A stretch of DNA of 64,000 nucleotides from Liriodendron chinense. Taxonomy: Eukaryota; Streptophyta; Magnoliopsida; Magnoliales; Magnoliaceae. A model generated the notes under the pieces. That model did not search any database. It was not told where the DNA came from and worked only from the letters and a program-made list of their open reading frames with translations. Positions 22,069 to 32,274 of the stretch are shown here, in pieces. The translations under genes and the position numbers were made by a program. Location: contig ML058467.1 of NCBI GenBank assembly GCA_003013855.2, forward strand, positions 163,361 to 227,360, given 5' to 3'. Positions within the stretch are counted from its first letter, which is position 1. Each line of letters opens with the position of its first letter.

Positions 22069-22788
22069 CTAGGGAAAGTCTTTCCATGACTTCTGTTTGT
22101 AAGGGGAACTTTTCAGAATCCTACTCTTCCTCTTTTGTAAGAACCGCTGCAAAGATCTCTTCATTGAAAGAGCTGGAGCATGAGGTTGAGCCTGCTGAGA
22201 TGGCGGATGAAGGTCCGTACGATGGGCTATTAGCTTTTCATTCATTTCTTGATTCGCAAGGCATATGATCTCCCTAGCCTGCAGAACAATAGACTACTTA
22301 ATTCCTCTAAAAAACACGTCTATATTTTAATTTTTAAAATTTCTTGAAATATGGATTTGGGTGCGTTTGGTTGCACCGAATATCATGAAATTTCAGGATT
22401 TTCTTCTTTTTTTTTTTAGGAAAAAGAACATGAACAAGAACTTTTAAAGAGCAAAGAGAGGCTAATAAGCGCACCTGAAGCTCTGTCACATCGCAGATGC
22501 AAATCCGGCCATTATAAAAAATCGTCAGTTGCTGTGAGTTTTTGACCGACTTTTCACTCCTTCAATATTGAAAAAAGAAAAGAAAGAAAGAAAATAGATG
22601 AGATATAAGGAAAATATATAGAACCATGATTTCGCAATCCAATTCAAATGTGTTTCCAAACATAGCCCATTAAATAAATTTAAAAAAAAAAAGTATACTT
22701 ACGATGATTGGCTGGAATCTGGAGATGGGAGATTGGCATCGACGCCGGCAGGGAGAAGTCGAAGCTCCAAGTTGCAATTCTTACCCAT
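22069..22788 (-). CDS. JAZ/TIFY transcriptional repressor, JAZ7/JAZ8 type
   Basis: Three exons on the minus strand. Exon 1 runs 22788 to 22703 and starts MGKNCNLELRLLP; LELRL is an LxLxL EAR motif. The donor GTAAGT starts at 22702. Exon 2 runs from about 22556 (or 22559, an alternative AG in the same frame) to 22475 and holds QQLTIFYNGR then DVTELQ, the TIFY (ZIM) motif. Exon 3 runs 22278 to 22069 (acceptor ctgcag; AREII continues the TIFY domain) and holds the Jas motif SMKRSLQRFLQKRKSR. The spliced product is about 125 residues, close to JAZ7/JAZ8. These proteins bind MYC-type bHLH factors through Jas and recruit TOPLESS through the N-terminal EAR motif, repressing jasmonate responses in the nucleus (established). 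The canonical LPIAR degron before Jas is absent (residues there are QPHAPAL), which in JAZ8 gives resistance to COI1-mediated degradation. All exons are open. Exon 2's acceptor is weak; a stronger-looking AG at 22532 gives the wrong frame. Confidence 0.9.
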
Positions 22789-22951
22789 GTTTAGGGACAT
22801 ACTAGTCTTTTACAAATAAGTTGAGAGAAATCCCACCGTTGATGATAAATCCAACGGCTGAGATTCGATGGCGATGGTAAGTAGAGGGGGAGAAAAGAGA
22901 AGGGTGTGTTATGACTTATGAGGAGGCGAAGGGGAGGAGGGTCTGCTCCCG

Positions 22952-22959
22952 TATTTATA
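22952..22959 (-). promoter_or_regulatory. TATA box of the JAZ gene
   Basis: TATAAATA on the minus strand, about 165 nt upstream of the ATG. Transcription would start near 22925, giving a leader of roughly 135 nt. Confidence 0.65.
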
Positions 22960-23009
22960 TCTTACGTCCGTTGTCGTGGAAAATCGGATTCAACGTATGA
23001 AAATCGGCA

Positions 23010-23041
23010 CACGTGTAAAACGCGCTCATTTTTCTCACGTG
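23010..23041 (-). promoter_or_regulatory. Two G-boxes (CACGTG) upstream of the JAZ gene
   Basis: CACGTG at 23010-23015 and at 23036-23041, 26 bp apart and 50-90 bp upstream of the TATA box. MYC2-type bHLH factors bind G-boxes and activate JAZ genes (established); the pair fits the jasmonate negative-feedback loop. Binding here is inference. Confidence 0.6.
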
Positions 23042-24818
23042 CATTTTTTTGGCAGTTGAATTCCGTAGCTTGCGATGTAAGAATTCGACCTTTTATGACA
23101 ACATCGTCGAAGTAGGGTACGTCATACGAGATATTATACGGTACATGACCTGCGTATTTACACATTCTACGTAGTCTATTAATTATGAATGATACGACCC
23201 ATTTATCTGTAATCCAGACCGTAGATTAATTTGAATATCACACTGGATTGAGTATTTCATCAAAATATCCTATTTAAAACAATTTTGATCTCTTATTTTG
23301 TGGGAACGATTATGAACTGGAAAATGAAAAATTGTCTTTTTATTTTCAAATTTAGAAATTTTTTATTGATGGATTATAACTTAACACAGGTAATTTCAAA
23401 ATATTAATGGTATGGATTAATGAATCATTGGTCCAAATTTTAATATTGAAGTTTGATATACACTACGCAAAATGCAGGGCCACGTATCATATAGTTTTGT
23501 TTTTTTCTCGCCTGCAGTCGGGGAGCACGACCGTGCCAACGTGCTGTGAGAGATCCACGCCGTTCATCAGGTATCTTTCACTGTTGTTACGACCTTAAAG
23601 AAAGAATCAAATTGGCCCATTCAGGAGGGACACGTTTGCATGATGAGAAAATGTATGGAAGACTAACCGTATATATTAGACAAATGCGTGTGTCTAATAT
23701 AATAAGTGGACCATAAATATTTTTTTCCAGGTCACTAATAAAAGAAATATCTACCTTTATAATAGAACGGATTTAATAAATGTTATCAATGTTTGCATGT
23801 GTAACGTGAGGCCCTTCTTGCATCTCATGCGCGGAAGTATCAACGTTTTTATTCCAAGGACAGACGTCAGGTCTTAAGGTGGCCTGACTTGCCAACCTTA
23901 CCTTTATTAAAGCACGTGATCCTTGGGTTTTTTACACGAGAGTCATGTAATCTAGCTGCGTTGGCCTTTGCCTTTATCCAGTTTGTGTCGTTGCCGACTG
24001 GAGCCCATATGTTAAGTTTCACAATGATCGGAACCGTTAATATTGTGTAATATACGTTTTAAAGATTATATTTATAAATTTAGTCTGAAATAATAATTAT
24101 AACGATAATAAATGAAATGAAAACTTTCGATGCCTCATATTCAACTCTAAAAACTCGAAGGATACGATCGTAAATTAGAAAGACTTTCGTGTAATAAATT
24201 ATCTATGCTAGTAGAGAACAATTGGATGGTTCCGATCCTTGTACCATCTCATCTTTTGGGGCTCAATGCAAGGAGACGGATGAAGGATGCTGAATCGCGA
24301 CAGAGGCAAAAAGATAATCGGGACGCCGGATAACGACTGTTGCATTGATGGCGCCGCAGTTTCCGCCAGGTAGTCCACACCTTTGCGGACACGTGGCACA
24401 GTGCTGAAACGTAGACGCTCAGATGTCTGGAGAATTGTGGATCGCAACTGTCTATCTAGACGGCCCTTACCATGGTTGGATGGTGGTTCAGAAACCAAAC
24501 CTATCAGATCATCCTGGCCATCCAATCAGTGGGCTTCCAAACTAAGAAAACTGATTGCTAGAATTGTGCGTTTCAATTGCATGGGCCATCATCATAAGGC
24601 TCATTAGCTGAAGGGTTCCCATCATGTATCAACTGGGAGCTTGTACGATGGAGAGATGGTTATACAATATCCCATATCTACCGTAACAGCACATGCAAGA
24701 GGCCCATATGACTCCGGACCAGCCAGATTATAGTTCATTTGGGTTTGGCATTTTTCGTCTTCTCTCTGGGAGATAATGCCAGCTGAGAGGTCGGCATGTC
24801 TCCACCGGAATCCCATGG
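23042..24818. other. Intergenic upstream of the JAZ gene
   Basis: No exon recognised on either strand. A further CACGTG occurs near 23914 and an ACACGTGGC near 24391. Minus-strand open frames around 24208-24525 show no family signature. Confidence 0.55.
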
Positions 24819-25260
24819 TCGGACCTTTAAACGTCCGACCAGATCTGTGTGGAGCCCACAGTAACATATCTGTTTATCTATGCCATCCATTACTTTTCTA
24901 AGATCATGATAGGGGATGGGCCAAATATGCCATCCATTCCTTTTCTAAGATCATGATAGGGGATGGGCCAAACATGCCATCCATTCCTTTTCTAAGATCA
25001 TGATTGGGGATGGGCCAAACATGATGCAGATTCATCGCTCAAGTGGACCACACCAGAGATGTCTCGTACATTTAATGCATTGCATATTGTGCTTTTAATG
25101 CAACTAAGATTACTATTTGGTGTGGTCCACTAGAGCCAGATCTGCCTCATTTTTGGGCCCATACCCTAACATGGTCTTAGAAAAGGTATAGATGACATGG
25201 ATAAAAAGTTACATCATGGTGGGCCCCACACAATTGGGGTTGAACGCTTAAAGGTTCGAC
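24819..25260. mobile_element. MITE related to 899-1286
   Basis: Left 'tcggacctttaaacgtccg' with 'accagatctgtgtgg'; right inverted 'gtgggccccacacaatt' and 'gcttaaaggttcga'. No target duplication seen. It contains an internal triplication (separate entry). Confidence 0.8.
24872..25020. repeat. ~47-bp triplication inside a MITE
   Basis: The block 'tgccatccattccttttcta' followed by 'agatcatgataggggatggg' occurs three times in tandem. The homologous region of the 899-1286 element has it once. Confidence 0.9.
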
Positions 25261-25431
25261 TAAGGTTAGACCCAATTCTCTTCCCACCCCCATTCACTTT
25301 TTCTAATCGTATGCTACTTGAGTTTTGGATCTACCTCTTTTTGTTTTTTGCCATGTCCTAACATTATCTGAAAAAATGAGCGGTGGATTTCTCACGGGCA
25401 TTATGGATGACCCTTTTTAGCACTATGTTCT

Positions 25432-25970
25432 TGTTGGGATAGGAGGGCTGGTAGTGGAAGTAAAGCCAAACTCAAATAGCAAATTAAATCAAACAAGCAA
25501 CACAATGCGTGCAATCACTTATACATAGACAATTCGAATTTAATGTAGAAAAACCCCTCACGAGTAAAAAATCACGGCACAAAGCGACACCAATCCACTG
25601 TAATTTCAAAAGTTACAAGAGATGAAACCCAAGACTAAAAATCCAAGCCCACAAGAGAAATCCCAAGCTTACCAAAAAAGAAAACCCTCTTCTTCAAGCT
25701 TTTTCTCTGACCTAGAAGCTCCTTCAATCCCCTTTTCCATTCTACTAAGCTTCTAATCCCAAAATCCTCCTTAAGTAAGCAAGAAAAACTGAATTAGAAA
25801 CCTCCTACGTACAAACTGCACAAGAGATAGAGTCACAATAGGATACTGCCGACCGGTCGGACACCCCAACCGGCCAGATGGCCTAAAATTGGTCCAGCTG
25901 CCTCTGCTTCACTGTGACCGACCGGTTGGTAGTCCCTGTCACATGTGATTTGTGTCGTCCATTTTCAACA
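25432..25970 (-). mobile_element. Solo copia-type LTR (539 bp)
   Basis: Begins TGTTGGGAT and ends TTTTCAACA. It aligns over most of its length with the LTR at 41213-41900, which has an adjacent primer-binding site on the minus strand, so this copy is also minus oriented. Flanks gttct (25427-25431) and atcct (25971-25975) match at only three of five positions, suggesting an old insertion. It interrupts hairpin-MITE sequence that continues on both sides. Confidence 0.7.
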
Positions 25971-26407
25971 ATCCTAACATGGAAGCTAACTAGGGTCCAC
26001 CATGATACTAGTGAGAAATCCACCCTATCCATTCATTTTTCTAGATCATGTTAGCATCAGAGCCAAAAAAATCAGACAGATCCAAAACTCAAAAGTGGCC
26101 CACACGGCAAGAGATAGTGAGGATTGAACGTCCACCATTAAAACTTTCATGGGCCACGAAGTTTTGGCGGGCTAATATTTCTGTGTTTTCAGCTCATCAC
26201 AGTAAGGATGGAATATAAACATCAAGGTGGACTCCAGGTAGGTATCAACGGTCGGCATCTCTGCTCACTTTTTCTTGTTGTATGGCTGGCTTGAGTTTTG
26301 GATTAGCCTCATTTTCAAGCCCAAATCCTAACACGATATGGCAAAACCGATGAACACGGCAGATTTCTCACAAATATCACAGTGGCCCCACTTTGCTTCC
26401 ACCTTTA
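25971..26407. mobile_element. Hairpin MITE portion beside the solo LTR
   Basis: 'agggtccaccatgatactag' and 'ccaccctatccattcattt' at left, inverted near 26340-26400. The outer left arm may continue before the LTR (25290-25431). Confidence 0.6.
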
Positions 26408-26546
26408 GGTGATATCATATGTTGCCATCATGCATGTGGAAAACAAGGTGCATTTAGGTCGACCGCACAAACACAATCGCTTTAATCAGCCAGCTTGTAC
26501 AGTCCTCTGTGATAAGATTCTTAATTCTCGACAAGTGGACAGTGTG

Positions 26547-26622
26547 GATGGTGATGTCTTTTGGGTCCTCTGTAGCCGGTGGACCCCACCACACGGATGG
26601 TGATGTCTTTTGGGTCCTTTGT
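26547..26622. repeat. ~45-bp tandem duplication
   Basis: 'gatggtgatgtcttttgggt' occurs at 26547 and again at 26598, with 'ggaccccaccacacg' between. Confidence 0.85.
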
Positions 26623-26669
26623 GCGGAACGAAGGCGCATAATTAGGGGCCGTTGAATCTTTGATGGGAT

Positions 26670-26925
26670 CTAGACCATAGCGGATGTTTGGTTGTGGTGG
26701 AGAATAGATAGGGTGAGGATTTGGTCTACTATAGTGGATGGTTGGTTGTGGTAGAGAAGAGATAGGGTGAGGATTTGCTATACTATAGCGGATGGTTGAC
26801 TGTAGTAGATAAAAGATAGGATGAGGGCTTGAAATACTATAGCGGATTGTTGGCTGTGGTAGAGATGGGGGGTGGGAATTTATTATACTATAGCGGGTGA
26901 TTGGCTGTGGTAGACAATGGTGGGG
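26670..26925. repeat. ~57-bp tandem repeat, about 4-5 units
   Basis: Units of 'tatagcggatggttggttgt' plus 'ggtagagaagagatagggtgag'. A minus-strand open frame across the block is a 19-residue repeat (PQPTIRYSI) created by the array, not a protein. Confidence 0.85.
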
Positions 26926-27009
26926 GTAGAGAGACATTTTCCAGTTTCTGGAATTTCCGGAAGGAATTTGGAGGAGAGGGATTATGGGTTTTGAAGAGTT
27001 ATGTGAGAG

Positions 27010-27617
27010 AGCGGATTAGGTGGGACCCCGGGCTCACCTAAGACGGTGCGGCCCTTACCGTGGGGTTACTCTGGGCCCCACCTTGATGTATGTATTATGT
27101 ATCCACTCCGTCCATCCATTTTTTCAGTTCATCTTAGGTCATTATCCCAAAAATGAAGAAGAGAAAATTATCAGGTGGACCATACCATAAGAAAGAGTGA
27201 TGATTGAGCAACCTACCATTAAAAACTTCTTAGGACGCACCTTCATGTTTCTGTAGTGTTTATTTACCATCCGATCTGTTGATAAGGTCACATGATCACA
27301 TGAGCCTGAATGAAGGGGATAATGGTCAATAATGATCATAACACAGGGAAAAAAATGGATGGACGGTTTGGATACATAATGGTCATATCAGATTCATCCA
27401 AAACTTCTGTGGTCCATTAATGGTCAATAACCACTGTTTCTTGTGTTATGGTCCACCTGATGATTGGATCTGCTTCCTTTCTGGTATAATCCCATAAAAT
27501 GATCTGAAAAAATGGATGGACGGTTTGGATACATAATACATACATCATGGTGGGCCCAGAGTAACCCACGGTCAGGGCTGCACAGTCTTGGGTGAGGCCG
27601 GCGTCTCACCTAATCCC
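27010..27617. mobile_element. Hairpin MITE with ~65-bp terminal inverted repeats
   Basis: Left 'gattaggtgggaccccg', 'cctaagacggtgcggccc', 'gggttactctgggcccc'. Right inverted 'gggcccagagtaaccc', 'tgcacagtcttgggtgagg', 'tctcacctaatccc'. The middle includes a duplicated 'aaaaatggatggacggtttg' segment (27352 and 27510). Confidence 0.85.
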
Positions 27618-27735
27618 CCGGTCTCACCCAAGATAGTGCGGCCCTCATCGTTGGTCACTGTGGGGCCCACCTTAATGTATGTATTCACGCTGTCCATCCA
27701 TTTTTTCTAGATCCGTTTAGGGTTTACTCTGCACT
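27618..27735. mobile_element. Left-end fragment of the same MITE family
   Basis: 'ggtctcacccaagatagtgc' and 'ggtcactgtggggcccacc' repeat the left arm of the adjoining element, then stop at 'gatccgtttagggtttac'. Confidence 0.75.
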
Positions 27736-27895
27736 CCCAATTGTCAATGGATGCATGGTCCAATCTGAAATAATATTCTTCTAAGGATCATTTAGACGCA
27801 TTTAAAAGTGGCATTTGAAACCTAAATGCCTTTTTTAAGCCAAACTCTTTTTGTATTGTGTCTTTGGATACACTTTAGTAAGCCCCAGCTTATCC

Positions 27896-28439
27896 CCACT
27901 AATTGAAAGAGGCACTAACAGGTGTGCTAATTTCTGAAAACCAATATCAAATCAACTGATCACAAAGTCAATGGGCACTTGCTACAACACTTGTAAAGAG
28001 GATACCGGTCCGAATGAGAGCACAAATTCTCCATGACCGTGCATGTAGACAACATTTTCAATAACATTTTATTTCTACTTCTTTTTTTATATTGTGGAAA
28101 TCAATTTTCATGAAAATTTTGAATAAGAGGAATGGAGAAATTGGAATTTGTAGGGAAGTCAATGATCCAGGTTTGGAATGCACACATAGGCACTGATGCC
28201 CATACTTGCCTGCTGTTATTGTATATACACCCTTCCTTGCTCACCCATGTCAGGCTTTAAATGGGCACTCATAGTATACTTATTATGATTTAAATTAAAA
28301 GATTAGAGTGGTACTATAAAGAAATTATCGTCTTTACAATCTAAACATAGCTAGAATTCTAACTGATTGAACTCAATTATTTTATGAGGATCTACTTAGC
28401 CCACACATACTATACATGTGGGGACATAATGGTAACTTG
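27896..28439. repeat. Tandem duplication, copy 1 (left portion)
   Basis: Matches 39561-40105 with a handful of substitutions. Copy 1 is completed by 39307-39560 on the far side of the CACTA element (798 bp in total). The function of the duplicated segment is unknown; no gene is seen in it. Confidence 0.95.
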
Positions 28440-28975
28440 CACTACGTGAAAAAGCGCTAAATTCGACGGTCCGCGCCGTCGAAAAAAGCCGTCGTAGATC
28501 AGCCAGTGTAGAAAAAAATTCAACGGTCCGTAACCGTCGATTAAAATTCGACGGTCCCTAACCGTCAGTTAACATTCAACGGTCAGTCGGTTAATATTCG
28601 ACGGTTCATGACAGTCGAAAATTTTCGACGGTCCGTGACGCTCGAAAAATTTCGACGGTCCATACCCGTCGAACTCGTATTTGCATAATCGGCGGTTGTG
28701 AACCGTCGAAAAAATTTCGACGGTCCGTAACCGTCGTTTACGGTTCGAATATCATAGAATATTTCGACGGCTGCTAGCCTTCGGAAAAAATTCGACGGTC
28801 TTAACCCGCCGTTTCTGGGAAAAAATTATAGGAAATTTCGACTGTCCTGGACAGTCGAGAAATAAATTCGACGGTCCTAACCCGCCGTTTCTTCGAAAAT
28901 TTATGGGAAATTTCGACGGTCGTGGACCGTCGAAAAATAAATTCGACGGTTTAGGACCGTCGAATTTTTGTCTGC
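28440..28975. repeat. Left CACTA subterminal palindromic array
   Basis: About 20 copies of 'ttcgacggtc' and 'gaccgtcgaa' in both orientations, forming short hairpins such as ttcgacggt..accgtcgaa. In En/Spm elements, subterminal repeats bind the element's own DNA-binding protein (established); binding here is inference. Confidence 0.9.
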
Positions 28976-29450
28976 ACGGGAAAAAAAATAACCTGTATTT
29001 TGGTAGGGGTTGTGCCCCAATACATCCTGTTATTCATAAATAATTTAGAAAACTGCAACATTTACTAACACAATGTACAAAGACAATCCTCCACATACAT
29101 AACACAAAACATCCACAATCCTCCACATACATAACACAATACATCCACAATCCTCCACAATCACATTACATAACCAACACAATACAACCACAATCCTCCA
29201 CAACCACAAACCTCCGCAACCACAATCCTCCACAACCACAATCCTCCTCAAGTACAAACAATCCACAACCACATTCTCCACAAGTGCAAAAGAGTACAAT
29301 CAACTTACAATATACCATCAACCAATCGAATTTATGTCTGCATGAAAAAAAATGACCTGATTTAACGAGGATTGTGCCCCAATACATCCTGTAAACCTGT
29401 AATTCATAAATAATTTAGAAAACTACAACAATTACTAACACAATAGTGGC
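28975..29450. repeat. Direct duplication around an ACAATCCTCCAC minisatellite
   Basis: The block 'gtctgcacgggaaaaaaaat' to 'tttactaacacaat' (28971-29073) recurs at 29334-29443. Between them lies a minisatellite of 'ccacaatcctccacatacat' and shorter 'acaatcctccacaacc' units (29090-29285). The Val/Gly/Cys-rich minus frame across it is a repeat artefact. Confidence 0.85.
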
Positions 29451-30793
29451 TAGGATTACCCGTGCAACATGCATCTAGCATAAGGCCAATGGATGAATGA
29501 CACAATTCAAGTATGTGCACCACATCAGTGGCTGATAACTTAGACATTAGAGTTTGGAACTATATACTTGCCATATAATTTATGGATAAAATTAAAAATT
29601 AAAAATTAAAAAATAAAAAAACCCTCTTTTATCTTCCATTTCTTTTCAAACTATGGATAAATTACATGCATTATCTCATAGTTTTTAAGTTTTGAACTCC
29701 TTAACAATCTTCCAAGCCTATTTGATTTTCCAATTTCCTATGAAATGCAACGAGTCATTGTTACTTCCAGCTGTTTGTTTAAAACTAGAAAAAAAAATGG
29801 CCCGTAAATCAAGAGTCAAATACACCTATAGCCTGAAAAGCCAATGAGATAGTATTTCCTAGGGCTGTCTACTTCATTGCTCAAAGCAATCATTACATTT
29901 TTCACATTATAAGTGGGTGAAACAAACAATGTAGCAAAATCTTCATTATAGTAAAATACAATTACAGAAGTAAATAATCATTTACCCATTTACAGCCATT
30001 TACCATTGTAATTGGAAAACGAAAAGTCCCTTAGGGCCCGTGTTATGCACCTACGCATTGCAATCCTTGCTATTAGTAAGGAAGCTGATTTGTTCTGCCA
30101 AAAGGTCCACCTAACAAAATTGTTGAATTGACACAAAGTTAACAGCAATAAAATTAGCAAATAGGCAGAAAATGATTTTAACCCAGACCTGCTAATGGCA
30201 TGTGTGGTCCACCTAAGTTGACTGGCCTGATTTTATCCTACATGACATCCAGGTTGGTGACTCATCCACCACATTTTCAATCTGAACAGTTTTCTCTTAA
30301 AATACATGGTTAGGATTAGATGATATGCATGGTTAGAACTGCATTAAAGTGTCCCTTGCTTAAGAAGTATATATGCATGCAAAGACTTCAGTAATAGTTG
30401 TATTGGCATTAATAAGTAAATAAAAATGATTTCATTGGCTTAGCAAGTGTTGCCTCTTTTTCTTTCTTCTTCTTCTTTTTGTATGGGTTGCCTACGTTAG
30501 AAGGAAGAAGAGCAGGGAAACATTGTAATTAGTAGCATGACAGGTGGTTTGATTTTCAAGAAGAAGGCATGTACCTGCATCCAAATAAAAAATTCTCCTT
30601 TTTTTAGATTTGATTGCGTCAAGCTTTACATATCAAATTCTCTCACCTTCTCCGATTTGGTTCTGTCAACTTTATAGTGAAGTCTCAACAGATGAATGGT
30701 TTGGATCATGGACCATTATGCGACATATCCGATTTGAATGTAGCATACTAGATTGTGATGAGATTACAATCTAATTAGAATAAATGAAATTAC
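29451..30793. other. CACTA interior, no exon recognised
   Basis: AT-rich sequence with no identifiable coding exon. Phrases 'ggcatgtgtggtccacctaa' and 'ggcctgattttatcc' at ~30195 are echoed near 31030 in the MATE fragment's intron, so it may be intron-derived. Confidence 0.5.
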
Positions 30794-31023
30794 CTCCATA
30801 TCCCAATTACACCGGACTGTGATGATGGCTAATATCAACGTTTGGATGAGAGTCCCACCGATCATGCCACTTCATATACCCTGAAATATTCCATGTCAGA
30901 AAACTCATACATACACCAATGCTCTGTGTACAGTCCCAAAAAATCTAATTAGAATTTAAGCAAGCATGGCAGAAAAAAAGATTTCGAGCTTACCTTGACT
31001 CCAAAATTGAATAAGATTGCCAG
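30794..31023 (-). pseudogene. Captured MATE (DTX) transporter exons
   Basis: Two small exons on the minus strand: 31023 to 30994 (LAILFNFGVK, acceptor tgcag, donor GTAAGC) and 30880 to 30794 (GI, stop, SGMIGGTLIQTLILAIITV then RCNWDME, acceptor tttcag, donor GTAATT). Both splice phases are zero. The sequence matches the late transmembrane segment of plant MATE/DETOXIFICATION multidrug and metabolite efflux carriers. The codon after GI is TGA where the family has Trp, so the fragment cannot give a functional protein. No other MATE exons are nearby. Confidence 0.85.
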
Positions 31024-31403
31024 CTGCATGTGTGGGCTACCACGAGTGGATGGCCTGATTTTTTCAGTCCATCTACAAGGAAAGGAGTGATCCATATCAC
31101 TGATTCATTGAGTTCCAACGTTGGTGGACCATGGTTGAAAAGTCTCCTTGATAGAACATCTTAACCTTTCAATTTGTAGCCTGAAATTTGATAATTAGTA
31201 ACAGGAATCCAGCAAAAGTGAACTGAAATGAGGCTAATCATCTTGATCACTGAACTATGAAATGTAAGTGTACGGACTGAAACCCAAGTATACAATGCAT
31301 ATTGTTGGCCCATGATCTTATGACCTAGAAATAATCATTGGAATTTTCCTTCGAAATACAAAGAAGACATTTTTTTAATCAATTTAAATGTAGTGAGATC
31401 CGT
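31024..31403. other. CACTA interior, no exon recognised
   Basis: Non-coding by inspection; probably intron or flank carried with the captured exons. Confidence 0.5.
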
Positions 31404-31648
31404 TTATTGAATTGTAGCAGTGAATTCCTTTAATGTGATCATTCCCAAGTCTCCAAATGAGGTATCATACAATGACATGCTCCAAATATCTACACTTTGA
31501 TCAGCTTTGCAGTTTTGTACAAGTGGGACCGACGGTTCACATGTCCAACTGGTTGAGAATGGGTCACATTGGTTTCTAATGCAAGAAGATTCTCTTGAGC
31601 AGGAAAATGCTATGACTTCCAATGGCGGTCTGAAGTTGATATAATTAA
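31404..31648 (-). pseudogene. Possible captured terminal exon, family unknown
   Basis: On the minus strand an acceptor (caacttcag) is followed by an 80-codon open frame ending in TAA. It contains RPPLEVIAFSCSRESSC, five or six cysteines, and SLYDTSFGDLGMITLKEF. The layout resembles a last exon, and it lies between recognised captured exons on the same strand. I cannot name the family. Confidence 0.4.
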
Positions 31649-31862
31649 AAAAAAACAATAAAAAATGAAATTTAAAAAATTGAAGTTGATATAAAAATGA
31701 GCTGCTATTAAACTCTAGGATTTATAAAAATGAGGTCATTTGGTACCTGAACATCTTGAATTTCACCCTCAGGAAACCTTTAAGGTGCAAAATTTAGAAT
31801 TGAGGCTCAGTTTTTAGAACAACTAAAAAGCATAGGAGATTTCGGATATGTCAAACTCATAC
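31649..31862. other. CACTA interior between captured exons
   Basis: AT-rich. A short minus-strand stretch near 31750-31790 (FPEGEIQDVQ before a gtacca donor-like site) could be another exon scrap but is too short to assign. Confidence 0.4.
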
Positions 31863-31940
31863 CTAACAGAGAAGGCAACAACTTGCTTTTCCTCCTAAGA
31901 CCCTTTCAACTGACCATTAACTTGGACATACATCCCATTA
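31863..31940 (-). pseudogene. Captured RPA2 (replication protein A 32-kDa) exon
   Basis: A 78-nt exon on the minus strand (acceptor ttgttag, donor GTATG) reads NGMYVQVNGQLKGS, stop, EEKQVVAFSVR. The spacing and residues match the OB-fold segment of the middle subunit of replication protein A, the eukaryotic single-strand DNA-binding complex. The in-frame TAG makes it non-functional. Assignment rests on one short exon. Confidence 0.72.
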
Positions 31941-32270
31941 CTAACAATAGGGGGCAAAGGTAAATATATACTATCTCAAATTAAGGCTCAGCTTTGATGT
32001 CAATATATGACAAACATTTCTCATTTTGATAATTAGAATGAAAGATAAAGAGCAATTGTATAAATGGAAATCAACCAATCATGAAACACTAATAGCCAAA
32101 GTGAATCTTATCATTGTCTAATCAAATTCAATGGTGTGCAAAAAGGTTCTTAAACACATCAAATTTCATTTTATGATCCTTGGCCAACAAATTAAATCAG
32201 ATAAATGTGCATCCAATATCCTCTTGTGAAAGTTCAACAGAAGTCAAATCTGCTTTTTTTCTATGTAAAA
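31941..32270. other. CACTA interior, no exon recognised
   Basis: AT-rich spacer without recognisable coding potential. Confidence 0.5.
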
Positions 32271-32274
32271 TAAC

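Noticed and set aside
22044..22268. Plus-strand open frame that first looked like a possible organelle-derived insert
   Set aside because: The minus strand of the same stretch is exon 3 of the JAZ gene with a clear Jas motif, so the plus frame is a shadow.
26521..26937. 138-codon Pro/Ile/Ser repeat protein
   Set aside because: It is a direct reading of the 57-bp tandem repeat.
28440..28980. Regularly spaced palindromes resembling a CRISPR array
   Set aside because: They are plant CACTA subterminal repeats: spacing is irregular, orientation is mixed and the terminal CACTA repeat adjoins.
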